Of a DNA stretch of 64,000 nucleotides, positions 44,773-55,700 are shown one piece after another. The position numbers were made by a program, and so were the translations under genes. Source of the stretch: a virus. Positions within the stretch are counted from its first letter, which is position 1. The number at the start of each line of letters is the position of its first letter. The notes beneath the pieces were generated by a model. It was not told the DNA's origin, did not search any database, and saw only the letters and a program-made list of their open reading frames with translations. The stretch lies in the IMG/VR virus record IMGVR_UViG_3300028384_000673, positions 47,560-111,559 of that record, one strand, 5' to 3'.

Positions 44773-46254
44773 ATGGCAAAACAAGGTATTGGTATTGGTT
44801 CTTCGGCGAATGACGGCACTGGCGATACTCTTCGTGATGGTGCTATCAAAGTCAACGCCAACTTTGACGAACTGTACGACAAGCTTGGCGACCAAACTAA
44901 TATCCTGTTTGATGTTGCTTCTGCTACTGAGGGACAGGTTCTCAAATGGAGTGCTTCACCCTCTGGTGCGTTCAGAGCAGGTAACTTCGATCTGCTTACT
45001 GGCAACTTAGACACCAACGGTAACGACATCGTATCTGATGGTACTGATGATATCGTCATCCATCAAACTGGTACTGGTGATATCAAATTGTGGGGTGGTG
45101 GATCTGGTTCTGCATACACCTATATTGATGGTGATGATGGATACCTCAAATGGTATGCACCATATGCTGAACTCGTAGATCTTCCCGATGCAAGCAATCA
45201 TCATGGTATGTTTGCTCATGTCCATGGCACTGGAAAAGGATATGTTGCTCACAATGCTCAGTGGATCCCTCTGGTAGATGAAACCCAAAGCATTTCTGTT
45301 CTTTCTGATGTAGACACCACAGTAAATGGTGGACCTTCTGATGGTCAGGTTCTGAAATGGGTTGCTGCTAATAGCAAATGGGAACCTGCCAACGATGAGC
45401 AAGGAACTGGTGGTGAAGGTGGCACCACACAGAATCTTTTCGAGACTGTTAATGCCGATACTGGTACTACTACTGCTTCTGCTGCTAATGATACCCTCAT
45501 TATTGCAGGCGGCACTAACATCTCCACTACTCTTAGTGGTGATACTCTTACTATTGATATGACAGGCACCTTGGGTGACCTGAACCAGAATGTATTCACT
45601 ACCCTCGGTGCTGACAATGGCACTACTACTGCAACTACGACTACTGACAGTCTGACATTCACTGGTGGAACTGGTATTACTACCAACCTGAATGCTGGTG
45701 CTATTACTATCACTAACGATTCACCAAACGTAGTTCAAAATGTCCTCCAAAGTCTTGCAGGAGACACTGGTTCGTATACTGCTAACGCCGCTGATTCTTC
45801 TGTCACGATTGCTGGTGGCACTGGGATCACTACTGCGGTATCTGGGTCAACGCTTACTATTACTAACACTGTCGCTTTACCCAGTATCAACGAAGGACAG
45901 TCCCTCATTCGGGGAGCATCTGCATATGAAGGAGTAGCATCTCCTACTCTGAGTTATGACTTCACTGCTGCTGACAGCAGTAACTACACAGTTAATGGTC
46001 CTGGTATTAGTAGTGCAACAGATCCTACAATCTATGTGTATCGTGGATTCACATACAGATTCAACAATGAAACTGGCGCATCCCACCCACTAGAAATTAG
46101 AGTTTCTAATGGTGGTGCTCAGATTAGTGGAACCTCAGGTTCTATCACTGGTGTCCAGTATTGGACAGTCCCACAGAGTCTTGCTGCTGGCACAACATAT
46201 GTGTATCAGTGCAACATTCACTCGTCTATGGTCGGCAATATCGTAGTGGTCTAA
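44773..46254 (+). CDS. Tail-fibre-like protein with C-terminal cupredoxin domain (493 aa)
   Basis: This 493-residue protein's first 40 residues (IGSSANDGTGDTLRDGAIKV, then NANFDELYDKL) are a familiar T4-like fibre or baseplate attachment sequence. Residues about 215-390 are Thr/Gly-rich beta repeats with GGTGITT units. Residues about 418-493 look like a cupredoxin: YVYRGFTYRFNN, SHPLEI with His438, then YQCNIHSSMVG with Cys480, His483 and Met486. His, Cys, His and Met are the four type-1 copper ligands of plastocyanin-like proteins. Whether copper is bound is unknown; the fold could also serve as an adhesin. It has its own late promoter and overlaps the next gene by one base. Confidence 0.75.
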   Translation: MAKQGIGIGSSANDGTGDTLRDGAIKVNANFDELYDKLGDQTNILFDVASATEGQVLKWSASPSGAFRAGNFDLLTGNLDTNGNDIVSDGTDDIVIHQTGTGDIKLWGGGSGSAYTYIDGDDGYLKWYAPYAELVDLPDASNHHGMFAHVHGTGKGYVAHNAQWIPLVDETQSISVLSDVDTTVNGGPSDGQVLKWVAANSKWEPANDEQGTGGEGGTTQNLFETVNADTGTTTASAANDTLIIAGGTNISTTLSGDTLTIDMTGTLGDLNQNVFTTLGADNGTTTATTTTDSLTFTGGTGITTNLNAGAITITNDSPNVVQNVLQSLAGDTGSYTANAADSSVTIAGGTGITTAVSGSTLTITNTVALPSINEGQSLIRGASAYEGVASPTLSYDFTAADSSNYTVNGPGISSATDPTIYVYRGFTYRFNNETGASHPLEIRVSNGGAQISGTSGSITGVQYWTVPQSLAAGTTYVYQCNIHSSMVGNIVVV

Positions 46255-48140
46255 TGCCAAGAACAGTTCCTGGAAGTGGTGCAGCAATTCGTCCCGTATT
46301 CAATAGTGTATACGGTGTAAAGGACGTAATCGTAACAAATGGTGGTAGTGGTTATAGTGCTGCTGATCCACCAAGATTGACTATTGGTAATTGTGGCACT
46401 CCTATCCGAGATGCTGTTTTGAGAGCAAACATTGCAGACAATGGAGAGATTTTGTCTGTTGATGTTATTGATCCTGGTGAGGGTTATAACCCATTACGTA
46501 TTGTTATTGAATCAGATGAAAGTAATATTACTGATGCCAAAGCAAACATTATTCTTTGGGAACAAGATCAAGTAGATACTGGCGGTAATATTATTGCTCC
46601 TGCTGGATCTGTTAACTATATTCAGGTTACTCAACCTGGTGATGGTTACTTTACTGCCACTGCACGATTAGAAGGTGGTGGTGGATCTGGTGCTGAACTT
46701 GTTCCAACCACAGGACAAGTTACTGGTCTTTCTGTTGAGAATAACGGTAGAAATTATACAAAAGAAGACGTTACTCTGGTTATTTCAGGTGGCGGTGGAC
46801 AAAACGCTACTGGTGTTTGTGAAGTAAATCAGTTTGGTAGTATTGAGAATATCAATATCAGCAATGCTGGTGAATTCTTTGAGACTCCCCCTTTGATTCA
46901 AATCATTGGTGGTGGTGGATCTGGTGCTCAGGCAGAAGCGACTATTCGTTTAGGTAGAATTGAAGAAATCAATATCCTTAATAAAGGTGGTGGATATACA
47001 TCACCCCCTCAGGTAATCTTCACAAGAGATACCAATTTGATTCGAGCACAGAGAAATAGAACTTCTCTTGTTTCTGATTTATATAATCTAACTGCTCTTG
47101 CTAGGGATTCAACGGCAACCGACACTACTGTGTATGTAGAAACAACAGCAGCGTTTCCTGGTTCTGGTAAGTTTCAAATCGGTAGAGAGATTGTCAGGTA
47201 CACTGGTAAAACTCCTATCTCTTTCACTGGTTGTGATAGAGGTATTAACTTCCGTTACGACCAGAGAGTGATTCTTGATTCTCTTGCCAATGATCCTGGT
47301 ACTGGTGAGTCTAGATATAACTTCACGGTATCTGATCGTATTAGAAGAGTTCAAGAAGATTCTTCTAATAAAGTTGCTATTGTTTATGACTGGCGACCAA
47401 TAACAAGAGAATTGTTCTTGATTTTCCAAGTTGATGAACTTGCATTCATCGATGGTGGTAGATCTAATGAGAGCACCGCTGTTATTCAATTTATTGCTGG
47501 TACATCAGCATCATCTGGAACTGGTGAATCTCCACACGTCTTGGTTGCAGATGAAGATTCTAGTATCGTAACTTTTGAATATCCTCTCAGCACTCTTGAA
47601 GGATTCCGTTTTGAAGATAATGATGAACTAGATGGTGCAGGTGACGGTATTATCGACCTGGTAAATACTGATACCGAATTTGCAAATGAAATTAATTTGG
47701 ATGGTGGTATTGCATCATCTACTTATGGTATTGAAGAGACTATTGGTGGTCAGAACACCACCTTGTTCCAACAGGGTGATGAAATTTATGATTCCAGTCT
47801 TGTTCCTTTGACTGCATCAATTAATACTGCTGGCGCTCTCGATGATGGTGTTGAGCATGTTGCAACTAGTACGATAAAACTAGATAATCATGCTGGTGGC
47901 AATTTCTCCATCGATGAGACCGTTACTGGAAGTGATAGTGGCGTTACTGCAACGGTTGCTGAAATTCAAAGTGCAGCAGATACATTTGGATACAAATACT
48001 TGAAGGTGAAGAACATCACCAACAACGGCACTAATTACAAATTTACAACAGCAGATACCATCACTGGTGGAACGTCTGGTGCTAATGGAGAGTTTGTTTC
48101 GCAAGAATATACTAATCTTGTCAGAACCGAACCTGAATAA
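46254..48140 (+). CDS. Structural protein with GGxGY beta-repeats (628 aa)
   Basis: The ATG at 46254 (TAATG overlap with the previous stop) gives 628 residues beginning MPRTVPGSGAAIRPVF; the longer frame from 46161 runs through the cupredoxin gene. Residues about 20-265 are five or six repeats of the pattern INxGxGYxxxPxVxIxGGGGSGAxAxA. Residues about 305-330 carry a PGSGKFQIGREIVRYTG unit also seen in the giant protein. The rest is beta-rich without a known domain. It is probably part of the same baseplate or fibre assembly. Confidence 0.7.
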   Translation: MPRTVPGSGAAIRPVFNSVYGVKDVIVTNGGSGYSAADPPRLTIGNCGTPIRDAVLRANIADNGEILSVDVIDPGEGYNPLRIVIESDESNITDAKANIILWEQDQVDTGGNIIAPAGSVNYIQVTQPGDGYFTATARLEGGGGSGAELVPTTGQVTGLSVENNGRNYTKEDVTLVISGGGGQNATGVCEVNQFGSIENINISNAGEFFETPPLIQIIGGGGSGAQAEATIRLGRIEEINILNKGGGYTSPPQVIFTRDTNLIRAQRNRTSLVSDLYNLTALARDSTATDTTVYVETTAAFPGSGKFQIGREIVRYTGKTPISFTGCDRGINFRYDQRVILDSLANDPGTGESRYNFTVSDRIRRVQEDSSNKVAIVYDWRPITRELFLIFQVDELAFIDGGRSNESTAVIQFIAGTSASSGTGESPHVLVADEDSSIVTFEYPLSTLEGFRFEDNDELDGAGDGIIDLVNTDTEFANEINLDGGIASSTYGIEETIGGQNTTLFQQGDEIYDSSLVPLTASINTAGALDDGVEHVATSTIKLDNHAGGNFSIDETVTGSDSGVTATVAEIQSAADTFGYKYLKVKNITNNGTNYKFTTADTITGGTSGANGEFVSQEYTNLVRTEPE

Positions 48141-48144
48141 TCAA

Positions 48145-48152
48145 CATAAATA
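48145..48152 (+). promoter_or_regulatory. T4-type late promoter CATAAATA
   Basis: CATAAATA, 4 nt after the stop of the preceding gene and 22 nt before the ATG at 48175. An AAGAAGG ribosome-binding stretch lies in between. Confidence 0.7.
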
Positions 48153-48174
48153 AAAAGAAGGTAATTTCTAAAAG

Positions 48175-49710
48175 ATGGCACTTCTCACCGACCAATTTAG
48201 GATTTTTACTGCGAAGCGATTTATTAAGTCGTTGGAGGGTGCCAACCCTACGCAGTCTGACCTGGATGCAGGAACCAGTAGAGATCGACTGTATGTGTTT
48301 ATCGGTCGTCCCCAAGAATGGGACAACGAGAACGCTGCACCGACCCCCGTGGACTCTTCTCAGGAGTTCAGTGATACCTTTGCTGACATGATCTCTCTGA
48401 AACGTGTTCTTGCAAATGACACGGTTCAGGTAATTCGTCGTATTGACTGGACTCCCCCAGAGCAAACCACTGGTGGTTTGGGTTATGTCTATGACATGTA
48501 TCGTCATGACTATTCTTCTACTAAGACTGCATCTTCTGGTGCTACGAAACTTTACGACGCAGACTTCTACGTTGTAAACTCTCAGTATCAGGTTTATAAG
48601 TGCATCTATAACGGTACTAGTCCTAGTGATCCCAACGGTAAACCTTCGACCGTTGAACCTACTGGTACTTCTACTTCTATTATTACTACTTCTGATGGTT
48701 ATCGTTGGAAGTATCTGTATACGATCCCTGTGGGTCAGGTGTTGAAGTTCTTCTCGAACGATTATATGCCTGTGCTCAGTGATGTTGCAGTGACTGGTGA
48801 TGCTGTCGGTGGTGAGATCGACACTGTGGTTATTCAGTCTTCTGGTACTGGTTATAACAACGGCACATATGAAAACGTACCCATCAAGGGTGACGGTGTT
48901 GGTGGTCGTGTTTCACTAGTGGTTGATGGTGGTAAAGTTGTTTCCGCTACTGTAACTTCTGGTGGTTCTGGTTACAACTTCGGTAAGGTAGTTATTGATG
49001 AAGTCAACGGTATTGGTGCTGGTACAGGTACTGGTGCTGCCATTGACGTTATCATTCCTCCCGACACTGGTCATGGTTCTGACCCACAGAAAGAACTTGG
49101 TGGTTACCGTGTGATGATCAATACGAAGTTCACCTACGACGAAGGTTCAGGTGACTTCCCAACTGATAATGATTATCGTCGTATTGGTCTGGTGATCAAC
49201 CCCAATCAGTATGGCACGACAGAACTGACATCTGCTATTACACTGTCTGCCACAAAAGCAGTTATCTTCTCCCCCACGTTTACTGGTCAGTTCCAAACTG
49301 ATGAGATTATCACTCAGTCTAGAACTGTGGGTGGTCAGCAAGTAACCGCTCGTGGTCGTGTAATCTCTTGGAACTCGACAACCAAAGTCCTGAAATTCTA
49401 TCAAAATAGAATTGATGGTGTGTTCCCTGAGATTACTGGTAACCTCACAGAATTTGAAGGTGGTAACCCAGTTACTGGTTCTACCTCAGGTACTTCTGCC
49501 GACCCTGACATCAACTTCCCTGTTGTGTCTGGTGTTTCTACTCGTGTTATCAACAACACTGAGTATGACCTCGGTATGTCGTTTACTAATGGTTATGCAA
49601 AACCAGAGATCCAACCGAACTCTGGCGAGATCATCTATATAGATAACAGAGGCGCGATTTCTCGTGCTGGTGACCAAATTGAAGACATCAAGATCGTAAT
49701 CGAGTTCTAA
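48175..49710 (+). CDS. 8: Baseplate wedge subunit gp8-like (511 aa)
   Basis: This 511-residue protein has gp8-type segments: MALLTDQFRIFTAKRFIKSL, RLYVFIGRPQEW, DFYVVNSQYQVYKCIYNG, TSDGYRWKYLYTIPVG, and near the C-terminus GGYRVMINTKFTYDEGSGDF and RRIGLVINP. T4 gp8 (334 residues) forms a dimer in each wedge beside gp7 and gp10. This copy is longer, mainly through an inserted pair of GxGY repeats (about residues 220-290) of the same kind as in the neighbouring structural proteins. The next gene begins 3 nt after its stop. Confidence 0.75.
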   Translation: MALLTDQFRIFTAKRFIKSLEGANPTQSDLDAGTSRDRLYVFIGRPQEWDNENAAPTPVDSSQEFSDTFADMISLKRVLANDTVQVIRRIDWTPPEQTTGGLGYVYDMYRHDYSSTKTASSGATKLYDADFYVVNSQYQVYKCIYNGTSPSDPNGKPSTVEPTGTSTSIITTSDGYRWKYLYTIPVGQVLKFFSNDYMPVLSDVAVTGDAVGGEIDTVVIQSSGTGYNNGTYENVPIKGDGVGGRVSLVVDGGKVVSATVTSGGSGYNFGKVVIDEVNGIGAGTGTGAAIDVIIPPDTGHGSDPQKELGGYRVMINTKFTYDEGSGDFPTDNDYRRIGLVINPNQYGTTELTSAITLSATKAVIFSPTFTGQFQTDEIITQSRTVGGQQVTARGRVISWNSTTKVLKFYQNRIDGVFPEITGNLTEFEGGNPVTGSTSGTSADPDINFPVVSGVSTRVINNTEYDLGMSFTNGYAKPEIQPNSGEIIYIDNRGAISRAGDQIEDIKIVIEF

Positions 49711-49713
49711 GAG

Positions 49714-52700
49714 ATGCCCCAGAATACCAATCTAAACATTGCTCCTTATTTCGACGATTTCGATAAGGACAAGAATTTCTACCGAGTTCTCTTCCGTCCT
49801 GGATATCCTATTCAGGCAAGAGAACTTACGACCATGCAGTCGATCTTGCAGAATCAGATCGAAGCAATGGGACAGCACCTCTTCAAAGAGGGTGCGATGG
49901 TCATCCCTGGTCAGGTCGGTTACGATCTTAACGTTGACTGTATTCTTATTCAGCAGTCTTTCTTGGGTGTTGACGTTGAGACATATCGTACTCAACTGAC
50001 TGGTAAGATTGTTGAAGGTCTCACCACAGGTATTAAGGCAAAGGTTCTTTATTCGATCCCTGCTACTACTAGTAGTCGTGGTTATGTCACGTTCTATATC
50101 AAATATGTAGAGTCTGGTGACACTACTTCTGATGTAACGACTAAGAAATTCCAAAACAACGAACAGTTGATTGCCGAAGATGAGATCACGTTCGGCAATA
50201 GTTTGATTGAGATTGGTTCACCTTTTGCTCAACTTCTCCCAGTAAACTCTACTGAGATTGGTTCTACTGCTTATATCAGCGAAGGTGTCTACTTTATCCG
50301 TGGTCACTTTGTTGATATCCAGTCTGCATATATTATCCTTGAACAGTACGACAACAACCCAAGTTACAGAGTTGGATTTGAAGTTAGCGAATCAATTATC
50401 ACACCAGAGGATGATCCGTCACTTACGGACAATGCCATTGGTTCGTCCAACTACTCTGCTCCTGGTGCTCACCGATTCAGAATCAAGACACAACTTGTTA
50501 AGAAGCCAATCGATGACGACACTGACAAAAACTTCATCGAACTGCTTCGCATCAGGAACTCGACTGTTGAGAACTTTGTTGACCGTACGGAATATAACGA
50601 GATCGAAAAGTCGATTGCTCGTAGAACGTTTGAGACACATGGCGACTATGTTGTCGATACCTTCGATGTTCGTGCAAGAGAGCACCTGAACGATCAATTT
50701 AATAACGGTGTATATCTACCTGGTGATACTTCACCTGCTGGACAAGTTGCTTCTGAGAACTATTGCGCTCTTGAAGTTGGTCCTGGTAAGGCATATGTAA
50801 AAGGTTATAGAACTTCTCTGCTTGCATCGACTTATGTCGATTCACCCAAACCACGTACATTCGTTGGACGTAACAACCAGATTATTCCTATTGACCTCTC
50901 TCAAAATGTCGAAGTATATGACATCTGGGGTTGGCCAAGAATCTCTGGTGAGGGTGTTACTCATTGTTATCAGGTAGTTGACCTGAGAGACAACTGGTTG
51001 GGAACTGGTGCTTCTAATACTGCTCAGGGTAACCTGATTGGTAAGGCAAGAGTTGTACAACTAGAAAAGGACGGGAGTAAGTATAATTTGTTCCTGTTTG
51101 ATATGCAGATGTTTACTGCTATCAACTTTGCATCTTCCCAAAGTCTCATTGATGGTGAAGTTATCGTTGGTCGTTCTTCTGGTGCCAGAGGTTATGTCCA
51201 TTCTGCAACTGCCGATTATGCCATGCTGCACCAGGTATCTGGTCGGTTCCAAGTTGGTGAAGTCATTGAGCGTGACGGTCGTGTTCTTGATACTTGTAGT
51301 GCAGTCTATACTTATGAACAGTCTGATGTTCGCCAGGTTGTTGGTTACGACACCCCAACTGGTAGCACTGTAATCTTTACTGCATCTCTTGCCCTTAACG
51401 AGTCTGTTGCACTCTCAGGTAAGACTATTACTGTCGATAAAGCGAATGACATTACTGGTTTCGGTACTGCTTTTGCTGCTGATCTTCGCCCAGGTGATGT
51501 TATCTCCCCTGTTGCAACTGACAACAAAGGTTCTACTTCACTTCGTGTAACCAGAATCGATGCAACTAATATCGGTTACACTACTAGCAATAGAAAGACT
51601 TCTGGCACTACCGCTGTATTTGACTTCGGTTTACAAGAAGCAAAACTGGATAGTAGTTTGGAAAAGAATGGTGCTTCCATTTCTAACTCAGAGTTCCCTG
51701 CTACTCAGTTTGCTCGTCTCCGTCCAGTATTCAATCAGAAGAACACCAGAGATGGTGAACTGGTTATTGATATGCCTAAGAAGGCAATCAAGTCTATTTC
51801 TGATGAATCCTTCGTTTCCATGAGAACGTTTGCTAATAAGCAACTGTCTTCTGGTGACGTTTCTTTCACTCTGCCTGAAAATGAACAGTTCACCACTCTT
51901 GATGGTGAGAACTATATCCTGACTATTGAGACTGGTTCTAATACCAATACTGGTTATGGTTGGAATCCTGGTACTGTTCTAGATATCGAAGCAGAATCTG
52001 AAAAACAAACTCCTACAATTACTGTTACTTTCGGTGCAAACCGTCAGTCCCTTCAAGTCACGGGTATAAATGGTGGCAGCGGCGGCACTGCTAATATCTC
52101 ACGAGTCACTCTTACTGCTGCTGTTTCTGTGAACACAGTATCTAAGAAGATTAAGACTGCCGCCAAAATGCGTACGATGAAAGTGATTCGTACCAGAAAT
52201 CAGAATGACGTTCTGAACTATGGTCTGTCTTATGGTAACCTCTATGGTACTCGTATTGAGGACGAAGAGATTTCTTTTGCTCTGAACGACGTGTATAAAC
52301 TGCACGCTGTGTATGAGTCTGAGGATGAAAACGATGCCCAAGTTCCTTATCTGACTCTGACTGAAAACGTATTCTTTGACAACGGTTCTGTTATTGTCGG
52401 TAGAACTTCCAATGCCAGAGGACGTGTTGTATCTTTCAACTCAAATAACAATAGACTGTTTATTGTCCCACTGTCTGCTGAGTTCTTCCAGACTGGTGAA
52501 ACTATCGACGGTTTTGACGATGACTTGAACAAACTGGTTGGTGTCATTGAAGATGGTGATGGTTCTATCGAGAAAGGTTCTAGGGATATTACTGGTAACT
52601 TTACTCTCGATGCAAACATTACACCTTACTATTATGGTGTATCCAAGGTACTCCGTAAACCTGGTACTTCGGAACCCAAACGTAAGTTGGCGATTGTGTT

Positions 52701-55700
52701 CGATTACTTTATCCATGAAGCGTCTGGTGACTATTTCTCTAACCAATCTTACACTGGTATTGGATTCTCTGAGATTCCTAAGTATCGTACCGAGCGCAAC
52801 ACTCAGTTTCTGACTGACGGTGTTGACTTCCGTCCTGGTGTTGGTGAACTTGCATCTGGTTCTGGTACTGTTGAGCAACCTTACTTTACTAATTGTAAGT
52901 CTCTTGACTTTGATTCTCGTGTCTTTACTTCTACTGGTGGTGCTGGTGGTTCTACTATCTTCAACATCCCCAAGGTAGAAGAAGAGTTCCGTTGTGACTA
53001 TGAATACTATCTGCCACGTCAGGACAAACTGTTCATGACGCATGATGGTGATCTGAAACTGTCTATGGGTGTTCCTAATGAAGATCCCCCAGAAGCAGAC
53101 AACATCGACAACGCTATGTTGCTCGCTAAGATTCAATATGAACCTTACGTTTACGATGTAGAAGAAGATATTCTGATCACCCTGCACCAGCAGCGTCGTT
53201 ACACGATGGAAGACATCGGTAATATGGATCGCCGCTTGCAGTCCCTGGAATACTACACCTCTCTGTCACTGCTTGAAGCAGATGCTAGAAACGTTAGAGC
53301 ATACGATGGTGATGGTTTCGACAGATTGAAGAATGGATTCTTAGTGGATGACTTCACCGACCACTCAACATCAGCAGTCGATGATGATGACTATAAGTGC
53401 TCTCTCGACTTTACTGAGGGTGTGCTGCGTCCTTCTCACTTCACTGAGAACATTTCTTTGGAATTTAACGCTACGGATTCCAGCAATGTTATTGACCATA
53501 ATACTCGTTCTCTGCGTCGTGGTAAGTCTGGTGCAAACATCCTGACTCTTCCATATGAAGAGGAAGCAATTATTAAACAACCATACGCTTCTCGTATGGA
53601 GAACGTTAACCCGTTCAACGTATTTACCTTCATTGGTCGTATCGACCTTCTTCCTGCATCCGATGACTGGACCGACACCCGTCGTGTTCCTGCTCGTGTG
53701 ACTAGTATTGAAGGTAACTTCCAAGCAACTCGTCGTAGATTTAGAACTAACAGAAGAGGTTTTGCTCCTGTTCAGTGGCGTGCTTGGAGAACTGCTTGGA
53801 CTGGTACTAGAAGAACTAACGGTCGTGCTTGGAGAGAAACTTCATTCAGTCGTGGTGTACCGAGACGTGTGTTGGCATCGACCACAACTGTTACTACTCG
53901 TCGTCAGGTTAGATCTGGTACTCGTATTAGAGTGGTTCCAAGAGTGGATAGACGCTCCTTGGGAGATAGCGTGATTGATAGCACGTTTATCCCATGGATC
54001 CGTTCCAGAAACGTCGCCTTCGACGTGGAACGTATCAAGCCGAAGACCAGAATGTATGCATTCTTCGACGGTGATAATGTGATGCAGTACATCACCCCCA
54101 AACTGATTGAACTGGTTAAGAATTCCTCTGAGGATCCCAAGACCAATGAGACACCTTTTGTTATTGGTGAAACTGTAATCGGTCTGAACTCTGGTTGTCG
54201 TCTGAAAGTTGTTGCACCTAACGACGAACTGACCACCAATCCATATGATGCTCAGAACGCTGCTTTGCCTGACTCTTATGCATCGCAGACTTCTATCCTG
54301 AATGTTGATGTCCAAGAAATGGCACGCCAGACTCGTGGTGGTGCTTATGGTAACATCGCTGTTGGTGAAGTTCTGTTGGGTCGCACTTCTGGTGCTCGTG
54401 CAGTTGTTAAGGATCGCCGTTTGATTTCCGACCTGCTGGGTATTGTGAAGGCAACTTTCTGGATCCCCAACCCCAGAAGAAACTCCAACCCACGTTGGGC
54501 AACTGGTACTCGTGTTCTGAGATTGACCTCTTCTGAGGAAGATAGCAGACTGCCAGGTGCAGTTGACTCTGCTGCTGAGGCAGAATACAGCGCAAGAGGT
54601 ACTCTGAATACTGTTCAAGAAAACATCCTTGCTGTTCGTAACGCTCGTATCGTTCGTGATACTGTTAGAGACAGACGAACTGTTCGTTCTGTTCGTACTA
54701 ATACCAGACAGGTTGGTTGGTGGGACCCTCTCGCTCAGTCCTTCCTGCTTGAAGCACAAGGCGGTTCCTTTGTAACTGGTGTTGATATTTTCTTCGCCAC
54801 TAAGGACCAAAAGATCCCCATCTCGATGCAGATCCGTCCGATGGAGAATGGTTATCCTACTAAGGACATCCTTCCTTTCTCCGACTGTACTTTGGTTCCT
54901 AGCCAGGTTGAAATCTCTGAGAACGCATCGATTGCGACGAGATTTGAATTCCCTGCACCTGTGTATATTCCTGAGTCCGAAGAACATTGCTTCGTGCTGT
55001 TCTCCGACTCCAATGAATATAAGGTCTGGATTTCTCGTATGGGTGATATTGATATCACTGGTACAAGAACGATCTCCGAACAACCCTACGCTGGTGTGCT
55101 CTTCAAATCACAGAACGCATCTACGTGGACTGCTGACCAGTATGAAGACTTGAAGTTCAATCTGTATAGAGCGAAGTTCAATACTAGTGTGACTGGTAGT
55201 GCTGTGTTCAACAATGCTGAACTTGGACCTGGTAATGATGGTCTTGCCTCTTTGGTTAATAACCCTCTCACTACTATTCAACCAAAGCAAGAACTAACTC
55301 TTGCGACTGGTCAAACTTATGCGTTCACTGTTGGTGCTCGTATTATTCAGACTCCTTCCAATGCTCAGGCAACGGTTCTGGAATTTGATTCAACTGCTAA
55401 CCCTCAGAAATTAACTATTACAGATATCACTGGTGTTTTCACTCAGGGTATTGTTGACAATAGTAACAATATTACTAACGGTTTGAAGTCTTCTCAGTCT
55501 ACTGTGACTTTGGTTATGTCTGCTGTAAACAACGGTAGTTTTGAAGTTGGAGATGTGATCACTGGTTCTTCTTCTGGTGCAACTGCAACTATTACTGCAT
55601 ACGATAGTGCTACAACTACTATCACTGCCAACTATGTTGACAAGCAGTTTAGTGTTGCTAACGACACCCTTTCCGAACCAGGTGGTGTGTCTGGTACTAT

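Noticed and set aside
53842-55083. 413-codon minus-strand open frame inside the DUF4815 gene
   Set aside because: Same reasons: antisense shadow of a long gene, Cys/Ser/Thr-rich with no domain pattern.
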